This document shows positions 17,739 through 26,377 of a stretch of 46,509 bases of DNA, in pieces. Below the pieces are notes generated by a model. It saw nothing but the letters and a program-made list of their open reading frames with translations. It was not told the DNA's origin and did not search any database. Source of the stretch: an uncultured Bacteroidota bacterium (lineage in GTDB: Bacteria > Bacteroidota > Bacteroidia > AKYH767-A > JABDAW01); NCBI GenBank assembly GCA_903844645.1, contig CAIMUP010000044.1, positions 1-46,509 of the forward strand. Direction: 5' to 3'. The stretch's first letter is position 1. Each line of letters opens with the position of its first letter. The translations under genes and the position numbers were made by a program.

Positions 17739-18530
17739 ATGAATTTAATACAAGCCGTTATTCTCGGCATTATAGAAGGGATTACGGAGTTCCTTCCCAT
17801 CTCCTCGACGGGGCACATGAAGCTGGCGGAATACCTGCTCGTGGTGCATGATAAAGCCTTCGCGAATAACTTTGAAATCATCATTCAGTTTGCCGCGATC
17901 CTTGCCGTGTTGAGCATGTATTATAAAAGATTTTTGGTGGGGATGGATATTTACTTCAAGCTCATCGTTGCGTTTATCCCTGCTGCCATCATTGGGTTTA
18001 TTGCGGAAAAGGTGGGGTTGATAGATATGCTTTTGAATCCGTTTGTGGTTTGTATTTCGTTGGTTTTAGGGGGAGTTGTATTAATAGTTTTCGATAAATG
18101 GACCGAGAAACCGTCCGAGATTGTATCCTTAGAAGCTATTCCTTATCAAAGTGCCTTCATCATCGGTTTGATACAATGTATCTCCATGATACCCGGTGTT
18201 TCGCGGTCTGCGGCAACTATTTTTGGAGGTATTTACAAGGGTTTTGACAGAAAGCAGGCTGCCGAATTTTCATTCCTCCTTGCCATCCCGACGATGATGG
18301 GGGCTACGGGTTTGAAACTCATCAAGCATCACAAAGAATTTCATCAGGAACAATACCTGATGCTCGCTATTGGTGGGGCTGTGGCATTTATTTTTGCATT
18401 CATCGCCGTGAAGGCTTTTATATCTTTTCTTACCAAATATGGCTTCAAGTATTTCGGGTTATACCGGATTATTATTGGGGCTGTGTTCCTGCTGCTTGCC
18501 TTGGTTTTCAAGTGGGAGATAGATAAATAA
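17739..18530 (+). CDS. uppP: undecaprenyl-diphosphatase UppP/BacA
   Basis: 263 residues, about seven or eight transmembrane helices. It removes a phosphate from undecaprenyl diphosphate so that the lipid carrier can be reused in peptidoglycan and other envelope polymers. The two family motifs are present: ILGIIEGITEFLPISSTGH (residues about 7-25, with the E.TEFLP and SSTGH groups) and PGVSRSAATIFGG (about 152-164, with the catalytic-site arginine region). Length is normal for BacA. It overlaps nothing but sits 3 nt before truB; expression with ftsX, DUF3098 and truB is likely. Confidence 0.95.
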   Translation: MNLIQAVILGIIEGITEFLPISSTGHMKLAEYLLVVHDKAFANNFEIIIQFAAILAVLSMYYKRFLVGMDIYFKLIVAFIPAAIIGFIAEKVGLIDMLLNPFVVCISLVLGGVVLIVFDKWTEKPSEIVSLEAIPYQSAFIIGLIQCISMIPGVSRSAATIFGGIYKGFDRKQAAEFSFLLAIPTMMGATGLKLIKHHKEFHQEQYLMLAIGGAVAFIFAFIAVKAFISFLTKYGFKYFGLYRIIIGAVFLLLALVFKWEIDK

Positions 18531-18533
18531 ACG

Positions 18534-19220
18534 GTGATTCCAAAGACCTTTGATTTTGATAAAGGAGAACTCCTTCTTTTCAATAAACCGCTTACCTGGA
18601 CTTCCTTCGACTTGGTGCGGAAGGTGAAATTCATTACCCGTGCCGATAAGGTCGGGCATGCCGGAACGCTGGATCCGCTGGCTTCGGGGTTATTGATTAT
18701 CTGTACCGGAAAATTCACCAAAACTATTGATCAGATCCAAGCGCAAACGAAGGAATATGCGGGCACTTTTAAACTGGGGGCTACGACGGAATCGTTCGAC
18801 TTGGAAAGGGAGATTAACCAGACCTTCGATACCTCCAACATTACCGAAAATCAAATCCATGAAGCCGTCAAACAATTCCTTGGCGAGATAGAACAGATGC
18901 CTCCGCAACATTCTGCGAAGAAGGTGGATGGCAAGCGGGCTTACGAACTTGCCCGAAGGGGAAAAGTCGCTAATTTGGAGGCAAAGCGGGTTACGATTTT
19001 TGAATTTGAGATTACGGGAATCGCGATGCCGGAGGTCCATTTTCGGATTGTGTGCAGCAAGGGAACCTATATCCGGTCTGTTGCTGACGATTTCGGGAAG
19101 GCATTAAATAATGGTGCCCATTTGATTTCCTTGGCGAGGACTAAAATCGGGAATTACAGGCTGGAGGATGCCTGGGAGATTCAGGATTTTGAGGAATTAA
19201 TCAAGCAAAAAACCGTTTAA
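18534..19220 (+). CDS. truB: tRNA pseudouridine(55) synthase TruB
   Basis: 228 residues; makes pseudouridine 55 in the T loop of tRNAs. Family motifs are clear: LLLFNKPLTWTSFDLVRKVK at the start, GHAGTLDPLASGLL with the catalytic Asp, KEYAGTFKLGATTESFD, QMPPQHSAKKVDGKRAYELAR, and CSKGTYIRSVADDFG. Starts at GTG (18534), 3 nt after the uppP stop; no nearer ATG exists in this frame. Length is typical of the short TruB form without a C-terminal PUA domain, as usual in Bacteroidota. Confidence 0.95.
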   Translation: MIPKTFDFDKGELLLFNKPLTWTSFDLVRKVKFITRADKVGHAGTLDPLASGLLIICTGKFTKTIDQIQAQTKEYAGTFKLGATTESFDLEREINQTFDTSNITENQIHEAVKQFLGEIEQMPPQHSAKKVDGKRAYELARRGKVANLEAKRVTIFEFEITGIAMPEVHFRIVCSKGTYIRSVADDFGKALNNGAHLISLARTKIGNYRLEDAWEIQDFEELIKQKTV

Positions 19221-19322
19221 AAAACGCTCGTTAAACCTATTAACAGCTTCGTTCCATCGAATTCCAATTATTTAAAGTATTTGCCCGTAATTTTCCTCAT
19301 TGAATAGGATTCTAATAGGTTT

Positions 19323-19504
19323 TTAGCCACGGCTAACAAGTCGTTAGCCACGGCTAATAAGTCGTTAGCCGTTGCTAATAAGTCGTTAGCCATGGCTAAT
19401 AAGTCGTTAGCCACTGCTAATAAGTCGTTAGCCGTGGCTAATAAGTCGTTAGCCATGGCTAATAAGTCGTTAGCCACGGCTAACAAGTCGTTAGCCATGG
19501 CTAA
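19323..19504. repeat. 21-bp palindromic array C
   Basis: Nine units, the last partial, begin every 21 bp from 19323 to 19491. Each holds TTAGCC-nn-GGCTAA or a close variant plus a spacer ending AAGTCG. The spacer is constant; most differences are in the four centre bases of the palindrome (CACG, CGTT, CATG, CACT, CGTG). Open frames on both strands across the array give low-complexity peptides and are not genes. It lies in the 494-nt truB-queA spacer. Confidence 0.92.
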
Positions 19505-19650
19505 AAGGAGGGAATTACAGCTAAATTTGTTAAATCCAACAATTAACCAGACCTCGTCCTTATGCCACATCGCTTATACATTAATGCCCCATTTTATAGT
19601 TAATATGCCATTTAATTTGCCCACCGTGTCGGATTACCCCTTTAATGTAT

Positions 19651-19658
19651 TATATTTG
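19651..19658 (+). promoter_or_regulatory. -7 element TATATTTG
   Basis: Matches TAnnTTTG, followed by CGCCC, 56 nt before the queA ATG. This leader is longer than most in the window. Confidence 0.65.
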
Positions 19659-19714
19659 CGCCCTCAAAAAATAGTTTTAATTAATCATAAATTTGTACCG
19701 TAATATAATATCCT

Positions 19715-20764
19715 ATGAAGTTATCCCAATTCAAATTCAACCTACCCGATGAACGCATCGCGATTCATCCAGCAAAAACCAGAGACGAAGCCCGAATGAT
19801 GGTGCTGCATCGCAAGACCGGAAAAATAGAACATAAAGTTTTTAAAGACATCCTCAAATATTTCGATGATGGCGATATTATGATTCTTAATAATACCAAA
19901 GTTTTCCCAGCCCGGCTGTATGGCAATAAAGAGAAAACAGGAGCTTTGATAGAAGTGTTTTTATTAAGAGAACTGAATCCCGAAACAAAGCTCTGGGATG
20001 TATTGGTAGACCCTGCCAGGAAGATTCGGATTGGCAATAAACTATACTTCGGGGAAGGCGATCTGTTGGTAGCCGAGGTGATAGATAATACCACCTCTCG
20101 AGGACGAACCATTCGTTTCCTTTTCGATGGAACCCCCGATGAATTCAAGGCAATTATAAGCACCCTTGGCAACACGCCGCTGCCGAGATATATCAAAAGA
20201 AAAACCGAGCCGGAAGATAAAGAAAGGTACCAAACCGTTTATGCAAAATTAGAAGGAGCGGTAGCTGCCCCTACTGCCGGTTTGCATTTCACGAAGGAAC
20301 TGATGAAGCGATTAGAGATCAAAGGAATCAACTTTGCAGAAGTTACCTTGCATATCGGCTTAGGAACATTTCGCTCTGTGGAGGTGGAAGACCTGACAAA
20401 ACATAAAATGGATTCCGAACAATATCAGGTGCTGAAAGAAGCATGTGATATTGTGAATAAAGGATTGAAGTTAAAGAAGAAAATATGTGCAATAGGTACT
20501 ACCACCATGCGGGCCATCGAGTCATCGGTATCTACCGAACGCGACCTGAATCCTTCGGAAGGATGGACGAATAAATTTATTTTCCCTCCTTACGATTTCG
20601 CCATTGCGAATTGTATGGTAACAAATTTCCACATGCCGGAATCTACCTTGTTTATGATGGTATCTGCCTTCGCAGACTTCGATTTCCTGATGAAAGCCTA
20701 CAAAGAAGCCATCAAAGAGAAGTATAATTTCTATACCTACGGCGATGTGATGCTGATTCTCTAA
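19715..20764 (+). CDS. queA: S-adenosylmethionine:tRNA ribosyltransferase-isomerase QueA
   Basis: 349 residues, full length. QueA moves the ribosyl part of S-adenosylmethionine to 7-aminomethyl-7-deazaguanine in tRNA, giving epoxyqueuosine in queuosine synthesis. Family marks: [19 protein letters not shown] at the start, [57 protein letters not shown], and [20 protein letters not shown] near the end. It begins a co-directional run with ispD (3-nt gap) and the biotin carrier gene. No other queuosine gene is in the window. Confidence 0.95.
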   Translation: MKLSQFKFNLPDERIAIHPAKTRDEARMMVLHRKTGKIEHKVFKDILKYFDDGDIMILNNTKVFPARLYGNKEKTGALIEVFLLRELNPETKLWDVLVDPARKIRIGNKLYFGEGDLLVAEVIDNTTSRGRTIRFLFDGTPDEFKAIISTLGNTPLPRYIKRKTEPEDKERYQTVYAKLEGAVAAPTAGLHFTKELMKRLEIKGINFAEVTLHIGLGTFRSVEVEDLTKHKMDSEQYQVLKEACDIVNKGLKLKKKICAIGTTTMRAIESSVSTERDLNPSEGWTNKFIFPPYDFAIANCMVTNFHMPESTLFMMVSAFADFDFLMKAYKEAIKEKYNFYTYGDVMLIL

Positions 20765-20767
20765 TCA

Positions 20768-21439
20768 GTGAACAAATACGTTATCATAGCTGCCGGAGGG
20801 ATTGGAACGAGGATGAAATCGCCTATTCCCAAACAATATCTCTCGGTGAATGATGTACCGATTATTATCCATACGATCAACAAATTCCAGTTCGCTGTTC
20901 CGGGGATTCATATCATTGTTGTGTTACCTGCGGATAAGATAGATAGCTGGGAAGAATTTTGCATGGATCATAATTTTGAATTCAATCAACAGATATGTGC
21001 TGGTGGCGAAACGAGGTTTCATTCTATCCGGAAGGGGCTTGATTTAATTCATGGCAATGCTTTGGTCGCTATCCACGATGCAGTGCGTCCATTGATTACA
21101 ATTGCTTTGATTCAAGAGGTATTCAAACATGCCGAAGCCAATGGAAATGCTATTCCAGTAATCAAGATGGATCAGGCGATACGAGTGGTGGAGGGTGTAA
21201 ATAGTAAAGCTGTGGACCGGAATAAGTATCGTATTATACAAACGCCACAATGCTTTCATTCCATGATGTTAAAGAAGGCTTACGAGCAAAATTATGATGC
21301 CTCATTCACTGATGATGCCACCGTCGTGGAGCGAATGGGCACTCCGATAAATCTTATTAATGGAGACATCAACAACATTAAAATTACCACCCAGCAAGAT
21401 ATGTTGATTGCTGAAACTTTGATCGCATCCGGCTTTTAA
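20768..21439 (+). CDS. ispD: 2-C-methyl-D-erythritol 4-phosphate cytidylyltransferase IspD
   Basis: 223 residues; joins CTP and MEP to give CDP-ME in the non-mevalonate isoprenoid pathway. Seen: the nucleotide-binding start VIIAAGGIGTRMKSPIPKQY, with the G..TRM and PKQY groups; VVLPADKIDSWEEF; GGETRFHSIRKGL; VAIHDAVRPL; and FTDDATVVERMGTPINLING. Starts at GTG (20768), 3 nt after queA, so it is translated from the same message. Related sugar-nucleotide transferases share the fold, but the AVRPL and RFHS patterns favour IspD. Confidence 0.93.
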   Translation: MNKYVIIAAGGIGTRMKSPIPKQYLSVNDVPIIIHTINKFQFAVPGIHIIVVLPADKIDSWEEFCMDHNFEFNQQICAGGETRFHSIRKGLDLIHGNALVAIHDAVRPLITIALIQEVFKHAEANGNAIPVIKMDQAIRVVEGVNSKAVDRNKYRIIQTPQCFHSMMLKKAYEQNYDASFTDDATVVERMGTPINLINGDINNIKITTQQDMLIAETLIASGF

Positions 21440-21442
21440 TTG

Positions 21443-21970
21443 ATGAACGATAAACTTTATAAAGCCAAGGTCAATCACAAGTCCGAACATCAGATTCTGT
21501 TTGATACCACGGGGGAGATTATTTCTATTGATGATATAAAATCGGTGTGGGATATTGCGATTATTAAGAAAGGTGATACGCCGACTTTTCATATTCTTAA
21601 AGACACCAAATCATTCACTGCCGAAGTAGTGGAGGCGGATTACGCCACCAAATCTTTTATCATCAGGATTAATGGAAACAAATATTCCATCATGGTTAAA
21701 GATCGGTTTGATGGTTTGTTGCATGATTTGGGGATGGATTCTCAAACCTCCTCCAAGCTCGATAACATGAAGGCTCCGATGCCCGGATTGGTGCTGGATG
21801 TAAGGGTTTCGGAAGGACAGCAAGTGATGAAAGGAGATTCCATTATTGTATTGGAGGCGATGAAAATGGAGAACATTCTGAAAGCCCAAGCCGACGGAAC
21901 GGTGAAAAATATCAGCGTAAAAAAAGGAGATAAAGTAGAGAAAAACCAGGTGATGATTACCTTTGCATAG
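21443..21970 (+). CDS. biotin carboxyl carrier subunit of an acyl-CoA carboxylase
   Basis: About 175 residues. The C-terminal 70 residues are a biotinyl domain: MKAPMPGLVLDVRVSEGQQV, then EAMKMEN, whose Lys is the biotin site, and VEKNQVMITFA at the end. The N-terminal part (residues 1-95) matches the extra region found in the carrier subunit of acetyl/propionyl-CoA carboxylases of Bacteroidota rather than fatty-acid AccB. The biotin carboxylase and carboxyltransferase subunits are not in the window. ATG 21443 was chosen over the overlapping TTG 21440; it follows the ispD stop by 3 nt. Confidence 0.88.
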   Translation: MNDKLYKAKVNHKSEHQILFDTTGEIISIDDIKSVWDIAIIKKGDTPTFHILKDTKSFTAEVVEADYATKSFIIRINGNKYSIMVKDRFDGLLHDLGMDSQTSSKLDNMKAPMPGLVLDVRVSEGQQVMKGDSIIVLEAMKMENILKAQADGTVKNISVKKGDKVEKNQVMITFA

Positions 21971-22060
21971 AGGGAATTCACCTTTCATTCCACCATTCTT
22001 TTCCCCGTTTCAAAAATCGCCTTACCAGCTATTAAAAAAGCTACAGGAGACATTAATCGT

Positions 22061-22309
22061 AAGAAAGTTTGAAATGTAGGTAAGGAAGTTTGAAATGTAG
22101 GTAAGAAAGTTTGAAATGTAGGTAAGGAAGTTTGAAATGTAGGTAAGAAAGTTTGAAATGTAGGTAAGAAAGTTTGAAATGTAGGTAAGAAAGTTTGAAA
22201 TGTAGGTATGAAAGTTTGAAATGTAGGTAAGGAAGTTTGAAATGTAGGTAAGAAAGTTTGAAATGTAGGTAAGGAAGTTTGAAATGCAGGTATGAAAGTT
22301 TGAAATGTA
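22061..22309. repeat. 21-bp array D
   Basis: Twelve units, the last partial, step every 21 bp from 22061. Each carries AAGTTTGAAATGTAGGT; almost the only variable positions are 2 and 4 of the unit (AAGA, AAGG or ATGA). This is the most uniform array and it has no clear palindrome. All three minus frames are open through it, giving HFKLSY-type peptides that are artefacts of the period. It lies between the biotin carrier gene and the peptide-binding lipoprotein gene. Confidence 0.92.
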
Positions 22310-22344
22310 AAGAGCATCCACGTCTTTTATTCTGCATTCATTTG

Positions 22345-22352
22345 TAATTTTG
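22345..22352 (+). promoter_or_regulatory. -7 element TAATTTTG
   Basis: Matches TAnnTTTG. The GTG at 22355 is only 2 nt away, so the TTG at 22376 (23 nt away) is the better start for the next gene. Confidence 0.65.
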
Positions 22353-22375
22353 GCGTGTTGATTAATAAAATTCCT

Positions 22376-23998
22376 TTGAATAAAATCCCTCTGTTGCTAT
22401 CCCTTCTTCTCCTTTTCGGATGTCATCATTCTGATAAAAAGAATGCGGATAAAACCTGTTTTAATTACAATGAAGCTTCGAATATTACTTCCCTCGACCC
22501 AGCATTTGCAAGGGATTATGCTAATATCTGGGCAGTTAGTCAGTTGTTTAATGGCTTGATTCAATTGGATGATAACCTCACGATAACGCCTTGCATTGCT
22601 AAGGCATGGGAGATTTCTGAAGATGGAAAACGCTACACCTTTCATCTCCGCAATGATGTCTTGTTTCATGATGACCCTTTGTTTATTAATGGAAAAGGAA
22701 GAAAGGTTTTGGCGAATGATTTTGTCTATTCTTTTAATAGAATAAAAGACGCTAAAACTGCCTCTCCTGGCGCATGGATATTCAATAATGTAGCAGATAA
22801 GGATGGCTTCATTGCTACGAATGACAGCACTTTTAGCATCACCTTAAAGAAACCTTATCCTCCCTTCATCTCCATTCTCGCAACGCAATATTGTTCTGTT
22901 GTTCCTAAAGAAATTGTAGAACATTATGGCAAAGATTTCCGTTCTCATCCGATAGGAACTGGTCCCTTTCAATTTCATTTATGGAAGGAAGGGGAGAAAT
23001 TAATTCTTTGGAAGAATAAAAATTACTTTGAAGAAGAGAATGGGCAAAACTTACCTTACTTGGATGCGATTGCTGTTTCTTTTATTGCTAATAAGCAGGC
23101 TGCTTTCACAGATTTTACACAAGGTAAGTTCGATATGAACTCCAGTATTGACGGTAGTTTCAAGGATGAACTCCTAACTAAAGATGGTAACCTCCAAAAG
23201 CAATTCATTGGGAAGTTTAAAGTGCTGAAAATGCCGTATCTCAACACCGAATACCTTGGGATTCTTATGGATACCGCTGCTGCTGTTATGAAAGGTAGCC
23301 CGCTTAAACTAAAAGCCATTCGGCAGGCTATAAATTATGGTTTTGACAGAGAAATGATGATCACTTACCTACGCAATAACATAGGAACGGCGGGCATTGC
23401 AGGCATAGTGCCTATCGGTATGCCTTCTTTTGATACGAATAAAATAAAAGGTTATAACTATAATCTAATAAAGGCAAAACAACTCTTGAAAGATGCCGGT
23501 TTCCCTGATGGAAAGGGATTGCCCGCGATAACCATTAGCACCAATGCCACTTATTCTGACCTCTGCGAATACATCCAGGGACAGTTGGAGGCATTGGGTA
23601 TGAAGATAAAGATAGACATCACACAACCCGGGCAGCATCGTGAAATGGTTGCGCAACAAAAGCTCAACTTCTTCCGTGCTTCGTGGATAGCCGACTACCC
23701 GGATGCAGAGAATTATCTCGCCTTATTCTACTCCAAGAACTTTACGCCATCAGGTCCGAATTATACGCACTTCAAAAGTCCGACCTTCGACAGTCTTTAT
23801 GAGAAAGCATCCACCGTTACCAATGATACCATACGTTTTGAACTGTATCATCGCATGGAAAATATCGTTATGGAAGAAGCCCCCATCGTAGTGCTTTATT
23901 ACGACCAGATAACTCGCCTCATCCAGAATAATATCGAAGGTCTTACCGCCAATCCTATGAACCTTTTATCCTTAACGAGAGTAAAGAAAACGAACTAA
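22376..23998 (+). CDS. ABC transporter peptide-binding lipoprotein (SBP family 5)
   Basis: About 540 residues; extracytoplasmic solute-binding protein of the OppA/DppA family, which hands oligopeptides or similar ligands to an ABC permease. Lipoprotein signal: NKIPLLLSLLLLFGC with Cys as lipid site. Family marks: NEASNITSLDPAFARDYANI, LFNGLIQLDDNLTITPCIAK, WEISEDGKRYTFHLRNDVLFHD, ANDFVYSFNRI, PIGTGPFQFHLWKEGEKLIL, and AIRQAINYGFDREMM. No permease or ATPase genes are adjacent. Start: only GTG 22355, TTG 22358 and TTG 22376 are available; 22376 fits the promoter distance and gives a compact signal peptide, but GTG 22355 cannot be excluded. Confidence 0.88.
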   Translation: MNKIPLLLSLLLLFGCHHSDKKNADKTCFNYNEASNITSLDPAFARDYANIWAVSQLFNGLIQLDDNLTITPCIAKAWEISEDGKRYTFHLRNDVLFHDDPLFINGKGRKVLANDFVYSFNRIKDAKTASPGAWIFNNVADKDGFIATNDSTFSITLKKPYPPFISILATQYCSVVPKEIVEHYGKDFRSHPIGTGPFQFHLWKEGEKLILWKNKNYFEEENGQNLPYLDAIAVSFIANKQAAFTDFTQGKFDMNSSIDGSFKDELLTKDGNLQKQFIGKFKVLKMPYLNTEYLGILMDTAAAVMKGSPLKLKAIRQAINYGFDREMMITYLRNNIGTAGIAGIVPIGMPSFDTNKIKGYNYNLIKAKQLLKDAGFPDGKGLPAITISTNATYSDLCEYIQGQLEALGMKIKIDITQPGQHREMVAQQKLNFFRASWIADYPDAENYLALFYSKNFTPSGPNYTHFKSPTFDSLYEKASTVTNDTIRFELYHRMENIVMEEAPIVVLYYDQITRLIQNNIEGLTANPMNLLSLTRVKKTN

Positions 23999-24008
23999 TA
24001 TCATCTCC

Positions 24009-25355
24009 ATGGAAATCCTCTTAACCCTTGCATACACAGCCATCTTCATCTTCCTCATCACGAAGATTCCTTTCTTTAAATTGGATGGAATCAAGATGAA
24101 ATGGATACTCTTCATTTTCCTTTTAAAGATAGTTTTCGGTATCGCGATGGCATTCATCTATACCTTCTACTATCCGGTGAGAAGCGATGCCGATATTTAC
24201 AAATATTTCGATGACAGCGGCATAATGTACAACATGCTTTTCATCAATCCTTCCTACTTTTTCCGCATGTTATTCGGTATCAATTCAGATGCTATCGAAC
24301 TCAAGCCCTACTTCACACAAATGCTCTGCTGGTACAACATTGACAGCCTCTATAACGACAACCGAACCCTCATTCGCTTCAATACTTTGCTGCGGTTCTT
24401 CTCCTTCGGGAGTTATTATATCCATGTTGTTTTTATGTGCTTCATTTCTTTGACAGGGTTGATGGCGATGTTCAAAGTTTTCACCAAAATTATCCTCGAC
24501 AAGTCCAAGGAAATCTTCTTCATCACCTTCCTTTTGCCATCCGTGTTGTTCTGGGGGTCAGGCGTGATGAAAGACGGCTTAGTCCTCTTCGCTTTCGGGC
24601 TGTTCCTCTACTATTTCCTCCAACTATTAGACAAGATTTCCGCCAAGACCATCCTCCTTTTACTAATCTTATCCCTCCTCATCTTAATCAATAAGGTTTA
24701 TATCCTCATCGCTGCCATCCCAGGGCTAATGGCGTGGTACTGGAGCTACAAAACCGCACACAAATTCACTTTTACTAAGTTCCTTTTCACGCACATCGTC
24801 TATTTTCTGCTGCTCTTCAACATCCAATACATTATTCCGAGATACAATTTCGCAGACATCATGTATGCCAAGCAATACAACTTCCTCCGCCTCGCAGAGT
24901 TTGTCAAAGCTGGCAGCCGCATCAACATCACCAAGCTCGACGGCACCACCACCAGCATTTTAATCAACATCCCCGAAGCAATTTACCACACTTTGTTCCG
25001 CCCCTTCTTCTTCGAATCCCGATCGCCTATGATATTAATGGCAGGCATGGAGAATTTATTCATCCTCACCATCATGATTTTCGGCATCCTGTTCATCCAA
25101 AGAAAAATACCGATAGCCGCCCAGCCCATCCTCAACTTCTGCATCTGGTTCACCATCATATTATTCTCCATCATGGGCTTGGTAACGCCGGTACTTGGGG
25201 CTTTGGTGCGATACAAGATGCCCGCATTGCCATTCTTGTTACTAATTTTTATTATCTTAATAGACAAAAAGAAATTAGTCAAAAGAATACCCTTCTTGAA
25301 GAGGCTTTTTGGAATGAATCCTGACAGGCAATCGCCCCTTTGCGATTTCCTGTAA
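24009..25355 (+). CDS. polytopic inner-membrane protein of unknown function
   Basis: 448 residues with about ten transmembrane helices spread through the whole length. LPSVLFWGSGVMKDGLVLFA (residues about 177-196) and a large loop with YPVRSDADIYKYFDD resemble Bacteroidota membrane proteins found near polysaccharide genes, perhaps polymerase-like, but no glycosyltransferase or polymerase motif is certain. The last residues, NPDRQSPLCDFL and the stop, are encoded by the left arm of a dispersed inverted repeat (25318-25359), so the native C-terminus seems to have been replaced by repeat sequence. Starts 10 nt after the peptide-binding lipoprotein gene and is probably co-transcribed with it. Confidence 0.7.
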   Translation: MEILLTLAYTAIFIFLITKIPFFKLDGIKMKWILFIFLLKIVFGIAMAFIYTFYYPVRSDADIYKYFDDSGIMYNMLFINPSYFFRMLFGINSDAIELKPYFTQMLCWYNIDSLYNDNRTLIRFNTLLRFFSFGSYYIHVVFMCFISLTGLMAMFKVFTKIILDKSKEIFFITFLLPSVLFWGSGVMKDGLVLFAFGLFLYYFLQLLDKISAKTILLLLILSLLILINKVYILIAAIPGLMAWYWSYKTAHKFTFTKFLFTHIVYFLLLFNIQYIIPRYNFADIMYAKQYNFLRLAEFVKAGSRINITKLDGTTTSILINIPEAIYHTLFRPFFFESRSPMILMAGMENLFILTIMIFGILFIQRKIPIAAQPILNFCIWFTIILFSIMGLVTPVLGALVRYKMPALPFLLLIFIILIDKKKLVKRIPFLKRLFGMNPDRQSPLCDFL

Positions 25356-25456
25356 GGTTTTATTCCCTAAAAAAGGAAATAAATAGGAAAGGTAATACTA
25401 TAATAATAACAAACAACCTTACAGGAAATCGCAAAGGGGCGATTGCCTGTCAGGAT
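25318..25456. repeat. perfect 42-bp inverted repeat pair
   Basis: Arms 25318-25359 and 25415-25456 are exact reverse complements over 42 bp, with a 55-nt loop. Each arm is also a weaker hairpin (CCTGACAGG with CTGTAAGG; AATCGC with GCGATT). Half an arm recurs at 37263-37284, and diverged versions at 8394-8425 and 38226-38257. The left arm contains the stop codon of the membrane protein gene. Confidence 0.85.
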
Positions 25457-25531
25457 GTTTGTTCAAAGCGGAATGCAATCATAAAAGGAAAGAAAGAAAT
25501 TCGAGTTCCAATTCCATTCCGATTAATAATG

Positions 25532-25539
25532 TATCTTTG
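25532..25539 (+). promoter_or_regulatory. -7 element TATCTTTG
   Basis: Matches TAnnTTTG, followed by CCG, 14 nt before the ATG at 25554. Confidence 0.7.
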
Positions 25540-25553
25540 CCGAAACCAAATTT

Positions 25554-25838
25554 ATGAATAATCCTGTCTTTACCAAAGTAGAAATTGCCGAGGAGCTTGA
25601 AAAAACTCTTGCGGCTTCGATCATTACCTTTAAGAAGGAAAGGAAAACGGCGAGGAGCATTGTGGATGTTAACCAACCAATGCTGGATGTTAACCAACCA
25701 GTGCCGGATGTTAACCAACCAGTGCTGGATGTTAACCAACCAGTGTTGGATGTTAACCAACCAGTGTCGGATGTTAACCAACTAGTGCCGGATGTTAACC
25801 AACCAGTTCCGGATGTTAACCAACCAATAGAGATTTAA
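25554..25838 (+). CDS. small protein with a seven-residue repeat tail
   Basis: 94 residues. The first 37 (MNNPVFTKVEIAEELEKTLA, then ASIITFKKERKTARSIV) look like an ordinary helical, charged peptide. The rest is eight copies of DVNQPVL or a variant, encoded by the 21-bp array at 25665-25832 and ending PIEI. A good promoter and a short leader support expression of at least the N-terminal part. No family recognised and no signal peptide. The gene at 25856 follows after 17 nt on the same strand, so the two may form an operon. Confidence 0.6.
   Translation: MNNPVFTKVEIAEELEKTLAASIITFKKERKTARSIVDVNQPMLDVNQPVPDVNQPVLDVNQPVLDVNQPVSDVNQLVPDVNQPVPDVNQPIEI
25665..25832. repeat. 21-bp array E, inside a reading frame
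   Basis: Eight units at 21-bp steps, 25665 to 25812, each opening GATGTTAACCAACCAG (one unit ACTAG, two units ending differently). GTTAAC is palindromic. Unlike the other arrays, this one lies in a gene and reads in frame as DVNQPVL. Most differences are in the last six bases of each unit. Confidence 0.92.
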
Positions 25839-25855
25839 TACCAAAAATAGATAGT

Positions 25856-26377
25856 ATGTATAGAATTAAAAAAGTATTAGTAAAAAGAACCGAATATGTT
25901 GAGATAAAAGTCCATGCAGAACTGCTGGAGTGCATTAGGGATTGTATTTCAAAGGGAATATTGGCGGCATTGTTTATGGATCCGCACATCCTTGCCCTCT
26001 TTTATACGGAAGGAACGGATGCCGCAGATGCTCTTTATGATGCTATTGAAGTTTATAAGAAGGCTCCTATAACGGCTAATCTTGAAATCGTGGAAGCGAA
26101 AATGGCATTGGTAATTATTTGGTTAGACAGCTATGCCGACCAGGTAGAAACGATTTCTAATGCCCCCGCAAACCGCACTACCCGCGAGGAAGCCGCTGCG
26201 AATATTCTGGGTTCAAATCTTACCCCTCAAAAATTAAAATCAACGGATAAAGGCATCCCTGCTGACCCTTCTTTTACTGTTAAAAATATTGGGAATGGAG
26301 CAGCGGAAATTGAAGTTGTCAATGGAGGACCGCTAAACCGACGAATACCATTTTTATTGCCGTCGAAATACCTGTGA
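25856..26377 (+). CDS. hypothetical protein, helical, ended by an in-frame TGA
   Basis: 173 residues, no signal peptide. Residues about 20-120 look helical (ELLECIRDCISKGILAALFM, KMALVIIWLDSYADQVETI). The last 40 residues (SFTVKNIGNGAAEIEVVNGG...RIPFLLPSKYL) look like the start of a beta domain. The TGA at 26375-26377 is followed in the same frame by 76 more open codons (to 26605) that read as further beta-strand sequence, so the gene may once have been about 250 residues long. No family recognised. Confidence 0.6.
   Translation: MYRIKKVLVKRTEYVEIKVHAELLECIRDCISKGILAALFMDPHILALFYTEGTDAADALYDAIEVYKKAPITANLEIVEAKMALVIIWLDSYADQVETISNAPANRTTREEAAANILGSNLTPQKLKSTDKGIPADPSFTVKNIGNGAAEIEVVNGGPLNRRIPFLLPSKYL

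Noticed and set aside
19268-19703. Frames of about 100 codons on both strands with LLAVAND or KSLATAN repeats
   Set aside because: Translation of array C; the + strand frame runs through the queA promoter.
21985-22337. Minus-strand reading frames of 94-110 codons with FQTFLPT or HFKLSYL repeats
   Set aside because: They exist in all three frames because the 21-bp unit has no stop codon; no promoter or unique N-terminus.
24009-25561. A 73-codon frame at 25340-25561 as a separate gene after the membrane protein
   Set aside because: It is made of the inverted repeat and the next promoter region, without a plausible start signal.
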